From assembly GCF_014197755.1 (NCBI RefSeq), contig NZ_JACIGE010000005.1:215409-279408 (forward strand): 64,000 nucleotides of DNA, in the 5' to 3' direction. This DNA is from Rhodocyclus tenuis. Its GTDB lineage: Bacteria > Pseudomonadota > Gammaproteobacteria > Burkholderiales > Rhodocyclaceae. Position numbers and translations under genes: made by a program. Numbering within the stretch: position 1 is the stretch's first letter; each line of letters starts with the position of its first letter. This document shows, piece after piece, positions 38,981 to 47,580 of the stretch. The notes under the pieces were generated by a model. The model was not told the origin of the DNA. It did not search any database and was given only the letters and a program-made list of their open reading frames with translations.

Positions 38981-40960
38981 ATGCCGACTGCGCTCACCGC
39001 CTTGCTCGTTCTTCTTGCCGCCGCAGTCGGTTCGGTGGCGCTGGCGCGCGTGCTGCGCCTGCCGTCGATGCTCGCCTATCTTGCCGTCGGCATTACGCTC
39101 GGCCCACATGGCGCGGCTTTCTTTGCCAAAAGCGAGCAGGTTTCGGCGGTCGCCGAGTTCGGCGTCGTTTTCCTGATGTTTTCGATCGGCCTCGAATTCA
39201 GCCTGTCGCGGCTGAAATCGATGCGCCGACTTGTTTTCGGCCTGGGTGCGGCGCAACTGCTGGTGACGCTGGTCGGCGCCATGGCGATGACCGTCTTTTT
39301 CTACGGCCAGGAATGGCGCGTCGGCTTCGCCATCGGCGCGGCGTGTGCGATGTCGTCGACGGCGATCGTTGCCAAGCTGCTCTCCGAGCGCCTCGAACTG
39401 CATTCGCAGCCGGGGCGGCAGACGATGGCCGTGCTGCTCTTCCAGGATCTGGCGGTGGCGCCGCTGCTGATCGTGCTCGCCGCGCTGGCGCGCGCGCCCG
39501 AAGACCTGGCCGGAACGCTGACGCTGGCTTTCGCGCAGACCGTAGTGGTGCTGGTGCTGATGATCGTTATCGGCGACCGTTTCATGCGCCGCTGGTTCGA
39601 CATCGTCGCCGGCCGCAAGTCGTCCGAGCTGTTCATGCTCAACGTGCTGCTGATCGTCGTCGGGTTGTCGTGCGCGACCGCCGCCGCCGGCCTGTCGCTG
39701 GCGCTCGGCGCTTTCATCGGCGGCATGCTCATCGCCGAGACACCTTACCGGCATCAGGTCGAGGCCGACATCCGGCCGTTCCGCGACGTGCTGCTCGGAC
39801 TGTTCTTCGTCACCATCGGCATGATGCTCGACATCGGTTTCGTGCTCGCGCACCTGCCGCAGGTGGCGCTGGCGCTGCTGCTCTTCATCGGCGCCAAGGG
39901 CGGGCTGATGCTGGTGCTGACGCTGCTGCTGCGCAATCCGCTCGACATCGGCCTGCGCACGGCGGCGCAACTGGCGCAGGCCGGCGAGTTCGGGCTGGTG
40001 CTGCTGCAGCTGGCGAGCGACCGCCGCCTGCTGCCCGACGACATTTTCCAGGTGACGATCGCGGCGATGCTGCTGTCGATGTTCATCGCGCCTTTCCTCA
40101 TCGCGCGCGCGGCAAAAGTCGGCCAGCGCCTGTCCGGCAGCGAGTTCGCGCACCGCGCCGAGGTGATCCAGAGCATCGCCGTGCATACGATGGACATCCG
40201 CGATCACGTCATCGTCTGCGGCTTCGGGCGCACCGGGCAGAGTCTGGCGCGCTTTCTCGACAACGAGCACATTCCCTTCATCGCGCTCGACATCGACGCG
40301 CAGCGCATCCGCCAGGCGCAGGATGCCGGCGAAAACGTCGTCTTCGGCGCCGCCGACCGGCGCGAAGTACTGATGGCGGCGGGGATCGAGCGCGCCCGTG
40401 CGGTCGTCATCACCTACGCCGATCCGCCGGCGACCGAACATGTGCTCGCCACCTTGCGCGCCCTGCGTCCGGGAATGCCGGTGATCGTGCGCGCGCAGGA
40501 CGACAGCCAGATCGAGCGCCTGAAAGCGCTCGGCGCCAGCGAGGTGGTGCCGGAAGTGCTCGAAGGCAGCCTGATGCTGGCGGCGCAGACGCTCGCCGAA
40601 CTCGGCGTTCCGGTCGGGCGGGCGATCGAGCAGGTGCGCGCGACGCGCGCCGAACGCTACGCCTCGCTGCGCGCCTTCTATCGCGGCGAGAACGACCGCG
40701 GCCGCGACGACCTGCGCCGGCAGACGCCGGAACGCCTGGCAACCGTGATCGAGGCGCAGTCGCCGGCCGTCGGCAAGACCATCGCCGAACTCGATCTCGC
40801 GGCGCATGGCGTCAGCGTCGACGCCTTGCGCCGCGGCGGTGTGCGTGGTGACGAACCCGATCCGGCGACGCGCCTGCTCGCCGGCGACGTGCTGGTGCTG
40901 ATCGGCTCGCCCGCGCACCTCGAACAAGCGCAGCGGCGGCTGCGCGACGGTCGCGGCTGA
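38981..40960 (+). CDS. Kef-type monovalent cation:proton antiporter (CPA2)
   Basis: A 659-residue membrane transporter. Residues 1-385 form the CPA2 exchanger domain with about 12 hydrophobic helices, including GLEFSLSRLKSMRR and the GAFIGGMLIAETPYRHQVE helix. A TrkA-N/RCK nucleotide-binding domain starts HVIVCGFGRTGQSLARFLD near residue 409, and a TrkA-C domain ends the protein. KefB/KefC-like proteins exchange K+ for H+. I chose ATG 38981 (MPTALTALLVLLAAAVGS); earlier starts add unrelated residues. Confidence 0.9.
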   Translation: MPTALTALLVLLAAAVGSVALARVLRLPSMLAYLAVGITLGPHGAAFFAKSEQVSAVAEFGVVFLMFSIGLEFSLSRLKSMRRLVFGLGAAQLLVTLVGAMAMTVFFYGQEWRVGFAIGAACAMSSTAIVAKLLSERLELHSQPGRQTMAVLLFQDLAVAPLLIVLAALARAPEDLAGTLTLAFAQTVVVLVLMIVIGDRFMRRWFDIVAGRKSSELFMLNVLLIVVGLSCATAAAGLSLALGAFIGGMLIAETPYRHQVEADIRPFRDVLLGLFFVTIGMMLDIGFVLAHLPQVALALLLFIGAKGGLMLVLTLLLRNPLDIGLRTAAQLAQAGEFGLVLLQLASDRRLLPDDIFQVTIAAMLLSMFIAPFLIARAAKVGQRLSGSEFAHRAEVIQSIAVHTMDIRDHVIVCGFGRTGQSLARFLDNEHIPFIALDIDAQRIRQAQDAGENVVFGAADRREVLMAAGIERARAVVITYADPPATEHVLATLRALRPGMPVIVRAQDDSQIERLKALGASEVVPEVLEGSLMLAAQTLAELGVPVGRAIEQVRATRAERYASLRAFYRGENDRGRDDLRRQTPERLATVIEAQSPAVGKTIAELDLAAHGVSVDALRRGGVRGDEPDPATRLLAGDVLVLIGSPAHLEQAQRRLRDGRG

Positions 40961-41041
40961 TCCACGCACTGGTCTTTCCCGTCGCAGGCACACGCGTGCC
41001 GACGTGGCAAAAACTGGCTCCGGATTCTTGTGCCGTCTTTC

Positions 41042-41061
41042 ATATAAGTATATTCTTATAT
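41042..41061. promoter_or_regulatory. AT-rich dyad upstream of the RND adaptor gene
   Basis: ATATAAG-TATATT-CTTATAT, a perfect 7-bp dyad with 6-bp spacer, very AT-rich against its surroundings and ending two bases before the adaptor ATG. It resembles operators of ArsR-family repressors. A -10 (TATTCT, 41051-41056) with TTGTGC 17 bp upstream overlaps it. There is no ArsR-type gene in the window. Confidence 0.5.
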
Positions 41062-41063
41062 TT

Positions 41064-42203
41064 ATGAATGCAGCCGCTTTCCCCCCGACTTCCATTCGCT
41101 CGCTGCAGTTCGCTCCGGCTGCTGGCAGTTCGCGCGCGCAGGCCGCTTCGCCGCGTCGCCTGCACCGCTTGCTGCTGGGCATGCTGCTGGCCACCATCTT
41201 TGGCGGCAGCCTGCCGGCAGCGCGGGCGGCGGAAGCGGGCAGTCCGCCGCCGCTGGCGACGCTGGTCGTCGCCACGCACGCGGTCGGCGTGTCGCTGCCG
41301 GCCGAAGCGACGGTCGAGGCCGTGCGTCAGGCGACGCTGGCGGCGCAGGTCAGCGGCCGCGTTGTCGACATGCGCGTCGACGCCGGCCAAGTGGTGAAGA
41401 AGGGTGATCTGCTGCTGCGCATCGACGCACGCGAAGCGGCGCAGGCGGCGAGCAGCGCTTCGGCGCAACTGGCCAACGCGCGCGCCAGCTACGCACGCAG
41501 CGAGAACCTGCGCCAGCGCAACTTCGTCAGTCAGGCAGCGCTCGACCGCGCCCGTGCCGATCTGGCGGCCGCCGAGGCGGCGGCCGGGCAGGCCGGCGTC
41601 GTCGTCGGCCACGCCGCGGTGACGGCGCCGATCAGCGGCATCGTCGCCCGCCGCCTGATCGAAGCCGGCGAAATGGCGTCGCCGGGAACGCCGCTGCTGC
41701 TCATCTACGATCCGCAGGGCCTGCGCGTGACGGCGAGCGTGCCGCAGCGCCTGTTGCCGCAGCTGAAAGCGGCACGCGGCGCGCAGATCGAATTCCCTGA
41801 GCTCGGGCGCACCATCGACGCGCCCTCGTTCATCGTCCTGCCGACAGCCGATGCGTCGACGCACGTCAGCGAAGTGCGCATCAACCTGCCCGACGATCTG
41901 CGCAACGTGATTCCGGGAATGGCGGCGCGCGTGCGCTTCGTTCTCGGCAACGAACGCCGGCTGACCATACCGGCCTCGGCGCTGGTACGCCGCGGCGAGG
42001 TGGCGGCAGTCTATGTGCAGAGTGGCGAAGGCGCCGACAGCCGGCTGGCGCTGCGCCAGCTGCGTCTCGGCGAAACGCTTGCCGACGGCAGCATCGAAGT
42101 GCTCGCCGGCCTGCGCGACGGCGAAGTCGTCGCCGTCGATGCGGTCAAGGCGGCGATCGCGCTGAAAGCGACGGCGAAGAATTCCGCCCCGGCGGGGCGC
42201 TGA
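41064..42203 (+). CDS. RND efflux periplasmic adaptor (membrane fusion protein)
   Basis: A 379-residue HlyD/AcrA-type adaptor linking an inner-membrane RND pump to an outer-membrane channel. An N-terminal anchor (LLLGMLLATIFGG) is followed by a lipoyl half (VSGRVVDMRVDAGQVVKKGD), a coiled hairpin with SENLRQRNFVSQAALDRA, the second lipoyl half (VTAPISGIVARRLIEAGEM) and a beta-barrel. No ribosome binding site is seen before ATG 41064, so the message may be leaderless; a GTG 20 codons upstream is the alternative. It pairs with the next RND gene (4 bases away). Confidence 0.88.
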   Translation: MNAAAFPPTSIRSLQFAPAAGSSRAQAASPRRLHRLLLGMLLATIFGGSLPAARAAEAGSPPPLATLVVATHAVGVSLPAEATVEAVRQATLAAQVSGRVVDMRVDAGQVVKKGDLLLRIDAREAAQAASSASAQLANARASYARSENLRQRNFVSQAALDRARADLAAAEAAAGQAGVVVGHAAVTAPISGIVARRLIEAGEMASPGTPLLLIYDPQGLRVTASVPQRLLPQLKAARGAQIEFPELGRTIDAPSFIVLPTADASTHVSEVRINLPDDLRNVIPGMAARVRFVLGNERRLTIPASALVRRGEVAAVYVQSGEGADSRLALRQLRLGETLADGSIEVLAGLRDGEVVAVDAVKAAIALKATAKNSAPAGR

Positions 42204-42207
42204 GGCG

Positions 42208-45200
42208 ATGAACGAAGTGCAGGAAAACGCGCAGGGAAACGTGCCGGAACACTCGCTGGGAATTTCCGGGCGCATCGCGCGCGCCTTCCAGAATTCGCCG
42301 ATGACGCCGCTGCTGGCGCTGGTGGCGCTGCTGCTCGGCATCTTCGCGGCGCTGGTGACGCCGCGCGAAGAAGAGCCACAGATCGACGTGACCATGGCCG
42401 ACGTCATCGTCGCCTTCCCCGGTGCGTCGGCCAAGGACGTCGAGAACCTCGTCGCCACACCGGGCGAGCAGGTGCTGTCGCGCATGTCCGGCGTCGAGCA
42501 CGTCTATTCGGTGTCGCGCCCGGGCGGCGCGGTGCTCACCGTCCAGTTCAAGGTCGGCGTTCCTTACCGCGAAGCGGTGGTGCGCCTCTACGACACGGTG
42601 CATTCGAACCGCGACTGGCTGCCGCCTAACCTCGGCGTCGCCGAGCCGGTGGTCAAGCCGAAGGGAATCGACGACGTGCCGATCCTGGCGCTGACGCTGT
42701 GGACCGCCGATCCGGCGCGCTCGGCCTTCGATCTGCAACAGGTGGCGCGCGCCGCCGAGATCGAATTGAAGCGCATCCCCGGCGCGCGCGACGTGGCGAC
42801 GATCGGCGGACCCGATCACGTCGTTCGCGTCGAGATGGACGTCGAGCGCATGAACGCCTTCGCCGTCACCGCGCAGGACATCAGCGCCGCGCTGAAAGTC
42901 GGCAACGCCTTGCAGTCTTCGGGCAGCCTTGTCGCCGGCGGTCGCGAAACGCTGGTGCAGACCGGAACGACGCTGCAGTCGGCTGACGACGTGCGCCGTC
43001 TGGTGGTCGCCGTGCGCGGCGCTGCCGGCGCGCGCAAGCCGGTGTTCCTCGCCGACGTCGCGCGCGTCGATGATGGCGCCGATCAGCCGCAGCGCAGCGT
43101 CTGGATCGGCAGCGGCGCCGGCGCGGCGACGGCCGCTGGCGAGGGCGGCCAATCGGCCAATGATTCCGGCGGCGCATTTTCAGGCATTCCGCCCGGCGAA
43201 CACCCGGCGGTGACGCTGCAGCTGTCGAAGAAACCCGGCACCAACGCCGCCGACGTCACGCGCGCCGCGATCAGCCGCATCGAAGGCATGCGCGGAACGC
43301 TGATTCCCGACGGCGTCGAAGTGACGGTGACGCGCAACTACGGCGAAACGGCGAGCGAAAAGGCGCAGAAGCTGATCGGCAAGCTCGCCTTCGCCACCGC
43401 TTTCGTCGTCCTGCTCGTCATCTTCGCGCTCGGCCGACGCGAGGCGCTGATCGTCGGCGTCGCCGTCACGCTGACGCTGGCCGCAACGCTGTTCGCCTCG
43501 TGGGCCTGGGGCTTCACACTCAACCGCATCTCGCTGTTCGCGCTGATCTTTTCGATCGGCATCCTCGTCGACGACGCCATCGTCGTCATCGAGAACATCC
43601 ACCGCTGGCGCGGACTGCATCCGGACAAGCCGCTCGCCGAGCTGATACCGGGTGCCGTCGACGAGGTCGGCGGGCCCACCATCCTGGCGACGCTGACGGT
43701 GATCGCCGCGCTCCTGCCGATGGCCTTCGTCGGCGGGCTGATGGGCCCGTACATGAGCCCGATCCCGATCAACGCCTCGCTTGGCATGGCCATCTCGCTG
43801 GCGGTGGCCTTCGTCGTCACGCCCTGGCTGTCGGCGCGCCTGCTCGGCGGCAAGGGCAAGGGACACGCCGCTGCCGGCGCACATGCGCCGGGCAAGCTCG
43901 ACGCACGCCTCGACCGCACTTTCCGCCGCCTGCTCGAACCCTTCCTCGACGAGGCGAAGGGCGGCGCCGCGCGCAGCAAGCTCGGACTCGCCATCGTCCT
44001 GCTGATCGCCGGTTCGGTGGCGCTGGCGCTCGTCCAGCTGGTCGTGCTGAAGATGCTGCCCTTCGACAACAAGAGCGAGTTCCAGGTGGTCGTCGACATG
44101 CCGGTCGGCACGCCGCTCGAGGAAACGGCGCGCGTGCTCGGCGAGATCGGCCGCGAGGTGGCGGCTTCGCCCGAGGTGCTCAACTATCAGGCCTACGCCG
44201 GCACCGCCGGGCCGATCAACTTCAATGGCCTGGTGCGCCAGTATTACCTGCGTGCCGCGCCCGAACTCGGCGACCTGCAGGTCAATCTGGTCGACAAGAA
44301 ACACCGCTCGCGGCAGAGCCACGAGATCGCCGCCGGCCTGCGCAGCAAGATCGAGGCGATTGCCGCCGCCGCCGGCGGCGTCGCCAAGGTGGTCGAAGTG
44401 CCGCCGGGGCCGCCGGTGATCTCGCCGATCGTCGCCGAGATCTACGGTCCCGACCAGCAGGGGCAGATCGCCGTCGCGCGCTACGTGCATGAGGTTTTTG
44501 CGAGGACGCCCGACCTCGTCTCGATCGACGATTCGGTGCAGGCCGATACCGACAAGACCGTGCTGCAGGTACGCCAGGGCAAGGCGGCGCAGCTGGGTGT
44601 GGCGCAGAGCGACGTCGTCGACGTCGTGCGCATCGGTCTCTCTGGCGAGGACGTGACGCCGGTACATAACGCCGATTCCAAGTTCGAGGTGCCGGTACGC
44701 CTGATGCTGCCGCCGACGCAGCGCGGTTCGCTCGATTCGCTGTTCAAGCTGCGCGTGCGCGGCGGAGATGGTGCGCTGCTGCCCGGATCGCGCGAAGGTG
44801 CGCTGGTACCGGTGTCCGAGCTGGTGGACGTGCGCGAATTGCCGCGCGAGAAGGCGATCTTCCACAAGGACCTGCTGCCGGTGGTCTATGTCTTCGCCGA
44901 CATGGCCGGCAAGCTCGACTCGCCGCTCTACGGCATGTTCGCGACGCGCGGCGATCTCGTCGGCCACCCGCTCGACGGCATCGAAAAGGCCGGCGGCGTC
45001 CTCGCCGAGCGATTCATCACGCCGCCCGAGGACACGCTTGCCGGCTATACGCTCAAATGGGACGGCGAGTGGCAGATCACCTATGAAACCTTCCGCGACA
45101 TGGGCGCGGCCTACGGCGTCGGCCTGATCCTGATCTATCTGCTCGTTGTCGCGCACTTCCGCAGCTACCTGCTGCCGCTGATCATCATGGCGCCGATCCC

Positions 45201-45579
45201 GCTGACGATCATCGGCGTCATGCCCGGCCACGCGCTGCTCGGCGCGCAATTCACCGCCACCTCGATGATCGGCATGATCGCGCTCGCCGGCATCATCGTG
45301 CGCAACTCGATCCTGCTCGTCGACTTCATCCGCCAGCAGATCGACGCGGGCGTCGCGCCGCGGCAGGCGATCGTCCAGGCGGCGGCGGTGCGCGCCAAGC
45401 CGATTGCGCTGACCGCGCTGGCGGCGATGCTCGGCGCGCTGTTCATCCTCGACGACCCGATCTTCAACGGGCTGGCGATCAGCCTGATCTTCGGCATCCT
45501 GGTGTCGACGCTGCTGACGCTGGTCGTCATCCCGGTGCTCTACTACGCCGCGCTGCGCCGGCAACTGATCAAGGAGTAA
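42208..45579 (+). CDS. RND-family efflux permease
   Basis: A 1123-residue inner-membrane pump with two repeats of six helices and large periplasmic loops, close to the AcrB/HAE family but longer than the usual 1030-1050. Early motifs are REEEPQIDVTMADVIVAFPG and VENLVATPGEQVLSRMSG. The proton-relay helix is FSIGILVDDAIVVIENIHRW. It shows an insert in the first periplasmic loop (glycine/alanine-rich, about residues 290-330). The substrate is unknown; the adjacent DUF2892 gene and the ArsR-like dyad hint at sulfur or metal stress. No outer-membrane factor is adjacent. Confidence 0.9.
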   Translation: MNEVQENAQGNVPEHSLGISGRIARAFQNSPMTPLLALVALLLGIFAALVTPREEEPQIDVTMADVIVAFPGASAKDVENLVATPGEQVLSRMSGVEHVYSVSRPGGAVLTVQFKVGVPYREAVVRLYDTVHSNRDWLPPNLGVAEPVVKPKGIDDVPILALTLWTADPARSAFDLQQVARAAEIELKRIPGARDVATIGGPDHVVRVEMDVERMNAFAVTAQDISAALKVGNALQSSGSLVAGGRETLVQTGTTLQSADDVRRLVVAVRGAAGARKPVFLADVARVDDGADQPQRSVWIGSGAGAATAAGEGGQSANDSGGAFSGIPPGEHPAVTLQLSKKPGTNAADVTRAAISRIEGMRGTLIPDGVEVTVTRNYGETASEKAQKLIGKLAFATAFVVLLVIFALGRREALIVGVAVTLTLAATLFASWAWGFTLNRISLFALIFSIGILVDDAIVVIENIHRWRGLHPDKPLAELIPGAVDEVGGPTILATLTVIAALLPMAFVGGLMGPYMSPIPINASLGMAISLAVAFVVTPWLSARLLGGKGKGHAAAGAHAPGKLDARLDRTFRRLLEPFLDEAKGGAARSKLGLAIVLLIAGSVALALVQLVVLKMLPFDNKSEFQVVVDMPVGTPLEETARVLGEIGREVAASPEVLNYQAYAGTAGPINFNGLVRQYYLRAAPELGDLQVNLVDKKHRSRQSHEIAAGLRSKIEAIAAAAGGVAKVVEVPPGPPVISPIVAEIYGPDQQGQIAVARYVHEVFARTPDLVSIDDSVQADTDKTVLQVRQGKAAQLGVAQSDVVDVVRIGLSGEDVTPVHNADSKFEVPVRLMLPPTQRGSLDSLFKLRVRGGDGALLPGSREGALVPVSELVDVRELPREKAIFHKDLLPVVYVFADMAGKLDSPLYGMFATRGDLVGHPLDGIEKAGGVLAERFITPPEDTLAGYTLKWDGEWQITYETFRDMGAAYGVGLILIYLLVVAHFRSYLLPLIIMAPIPLTIIGVMPGHALLGAQFTATSMIGMIALAGIIVRNSILLVDFIRQQIDAGVAPRQAIVQAAAVRAKPIALTALAAMLGALFILDDPIFNGLAISLIFGILVSTLLTLVVIPVLYYAALRRQLIKE

Positions 45580-45598
45580 TCATGGCAAGGAGAACCTC

Positions 45599-45802
45599 GT
45601 GACCATCGACAAAGCCATCCGCGCGATGGCCGGCAGCTTCGTGCTGATTTCGCTCGCGCTCGGCGTACCGGCGAGCCCGCTTTTCGTTTCCGCCTATTTC
45701 CTCTGGTTCACTGCCTTCGTCGGCGCCAACCTGCTGCAGAGCGCCTTCACCGGCTTCTGCCCGGCTGAGTCGCTGCTGCAGAAGCTGGGTGTGCAGCGCT
45801 GA
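45599..45802 (+). CDS. DUF2892 (YgaP-type) membrane protein
   Basis: A 67-residue protein with two hydrophobic helices (MAGSFVLISLALGVPAS and YFLWFTAFVGANLLQSAF) and the end FTGFCPAESLLQKLGV typical of DUF2892, the membrane part of the YgaP sulfurtransferase. The rhodanese domain is absent. GTG start preceded by AAGGAGA. It closes the RND operon and converges with the ABC locus. Function unknown. Confidence 0.85.
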   Translation: MTIDKAIRAMAGSFVLISLALGVPASPLFVSAYFLWFTAFVGANLLQSAFTGFCPAESLLQKLGVQR

Positions 45803-45822
45803 CGCTGCGACTGGCGGGCGTC

Positions 45823-47580
45823 TCAGTGTGCGCCTGACGCCGCCAGCGTCCACCTGCGCGCCTGCATCTGCCGTTCCCACAGCCGGGCGTACACTCCCGC
45901 CTGCTGCACGAGTTCTTCATGGCGTCCCCGTTCGACGAGGCGCCCGCCATCGAGAACCAGAATCTGCTCGGCGTGGCGCACGCTGTGCAGCCGGTGGGCG
46001 ATGGCAATCACCGTCCGGCCCCGCGCCAGTTCGGCCAGCGCGCGTTGAATTTCGGCTTCGCCAGACGGATCGACGCTGGCCGTCGCTTCGTCGAGCAGAA
46101 GTATCGGCGCATCGCGCAGCAGCGCCCGGGCGATCGACAGGCGCTGACGTTCTCCGCCCGAGAGCGAAGCGCCGCCCTCGTCGAGCACGGTGTCGTAGCC
46201 CTGCGGCAAGGCCTCGATGAAGTCATGCGCGCAGGCCCGGCGTGCGGCGGCGACGATCTGGTCGTCGCTGGCGTCAGGGCAACCGATGCGCAGGTTGTCG
46301 CGGACGCTGCCGGAGAACAGCACCACGTCCTGGAAGACCATTGCCACATGCCGGTGCAGCAGATGGCTGCCGATGTCGCGCACGTCTACGCCGCCAATTC
46401 GGATGGCGCCCGCTTGTACGTCCCACAAGCGGGCAATCAGATGGACCAGGGTCGTCTTGCCGGCGCCGCTCGGGCCGACGATTGCCGTCAGGCCCCGGGC
46501 CGGGAAAGTGCAGCTGACGCTACGCAGCGCCACCTCTGCAGCGCCTTCGTAAGCGAAGTGCACCGCGTCGACGACGATGTCGTGACCTTGCGGCGGCAAT
46601 GCACTCGCCGGCTCCGGTAGCACGGGCTCAGTCAGCAGTTCCTCGATGCGGGACATCGCGCGCCGGGAGAAGCGCAGCATCAGCATGGCCTGACCGACGT
46701 CGAACAGTTGCCGATACACCGGCAACACCAGCACCATGAAACTGACCAGTACCAGAGCCGACAAAGTCCCGGCCGACAGCCACCAGACGCCGGCGAATAC
46801 CAGACCGACGTAGCCGGCTTCGAGCAAGAAGCCGTAAGAGACCAGCCACGGCGTCGGCTTGGACTCGACGGCGACCAGTGCCGCATGCTGTTCGTCGAGC
46901 TTGCGCAACAGCCGCTGCCAGGCGTCGCCGAAGCGGCCGAAGCTGCGGATGACGGCGATGCCTTGCACGTACTCCAGCAGTTCCGACTGCACCGATGCGC
47001 TGGCGGCGATCAGGCGTTCGCCGGGCTGGCCGACAACGCGCTGCGTCCACCACAGGGCCAGCAGCGCCGGGGGCAGGCCTGCCAGTGCGGCCAGCGCCAT
47101 GCGCACGTCAATCCAGAACAGGAAGGCCATCAGGCAGATGGGCATCGTCAGCCCGGTGACGAATACGCCGAGAAAGTGCGACCACAGGTGTTCGACCAGC
47201 TCCAGATCGGAAGTCAGGCGCGCGCTCAGATCGCCACCGCGCTGGCGGGCGAACCAGCCCATCGGCAGGCGCCGCAGGTGATTGGCAACACGCAGGCGGG
47301 CTTCACCCATCAACGCATAGGCGGCGGAAAACAGCATCGGCATGGCAATACGGCCGGCAGCAATGCGCAACATCACGCACGCGAACATCGCCAGTGCATA
47401 GAGGCCGGCACTGTGCGTTGTCACCGCGCCGGCCTCGACCTCGCGCAACAGCAGATAGATGAGCGGATACAGTGCGGCGGCGAACAGGCCTTCGGCCGCT
47501 GAGCACGCGATTCCGTAAGCCAGCCGCGGATCGTTGCGGCCGGAGAGGCGTTGGCCGACGGAGATGAGATTGCCGATCAT
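45823..47580 (-). CDS. ABC half-transporter with fused ATPase, YbtQ-like
   Basis: A 585-residue type-1 ABC protein with six N-terminal helices (15-300) and a C-terminal ATPase: Walker A GPSGAGKTTLVHL, signature LSGGERQRLSIARAL, Walker B ILLLDEATAS. It pairs with the upstream ABC protein to form a heterodimer, similar to YbtP-YbtQ, an unusual exporter-fold pair that imports ferric siderophore. ATG 47580 overlaps the upstream gene by ATGA. Last gene of a four-gene iron operon. Export of a siderophore is the alternative. Confidence 0.87.
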   Translation of the reverse strand: MIGNLISVGQRLSGRNDPRLAYGIACSAAEGLFAAALYPLIYLLLREVEAGAVTTHSAGLYALAMFACVMLRIAAGRIAMPMLFSAAYALMGEARLRVANHLRRLPMGWFARQRGGDLSARLTSDLELVEHLWSHFLGVFVTGLTMPICLMAFLFWIDVRMALAALAGLPPALLALWWTQRVVGQPGERLIAASASVQSELLEYVQGIAVIRSFGRFGDAWQRLLRKLDEQHAALVAVESKPTPWLVSYGFLLEAGYVGLVFAGVWWLSAGTLSALVLVSFMVLVLPVYRQLFDVGQAMLMLRFSRRAMSRIEELLTEPVLPEPASALPPQGHDIVVDAVHFAYEGAAEVALRSVSCTFPARGLTAIVGPSGAGKTTLVHLIARLWDVQAGAIRIGGVDVRDIGSHLLHRHVAMVFQDVVLFSGSVRDNLRIGCPDASDDQIVAAARRACAHDFIEALPQGYDTVLDEGGASLSGGERQRLSIARALLRDAPILLLDEATASVDPSGEAEIQRALAELARGRTVIAIAHRLHSVRHAEQILVLDGGRLVERGRHEELVQQAGVYARLWERQMQARRWTLAASGAH

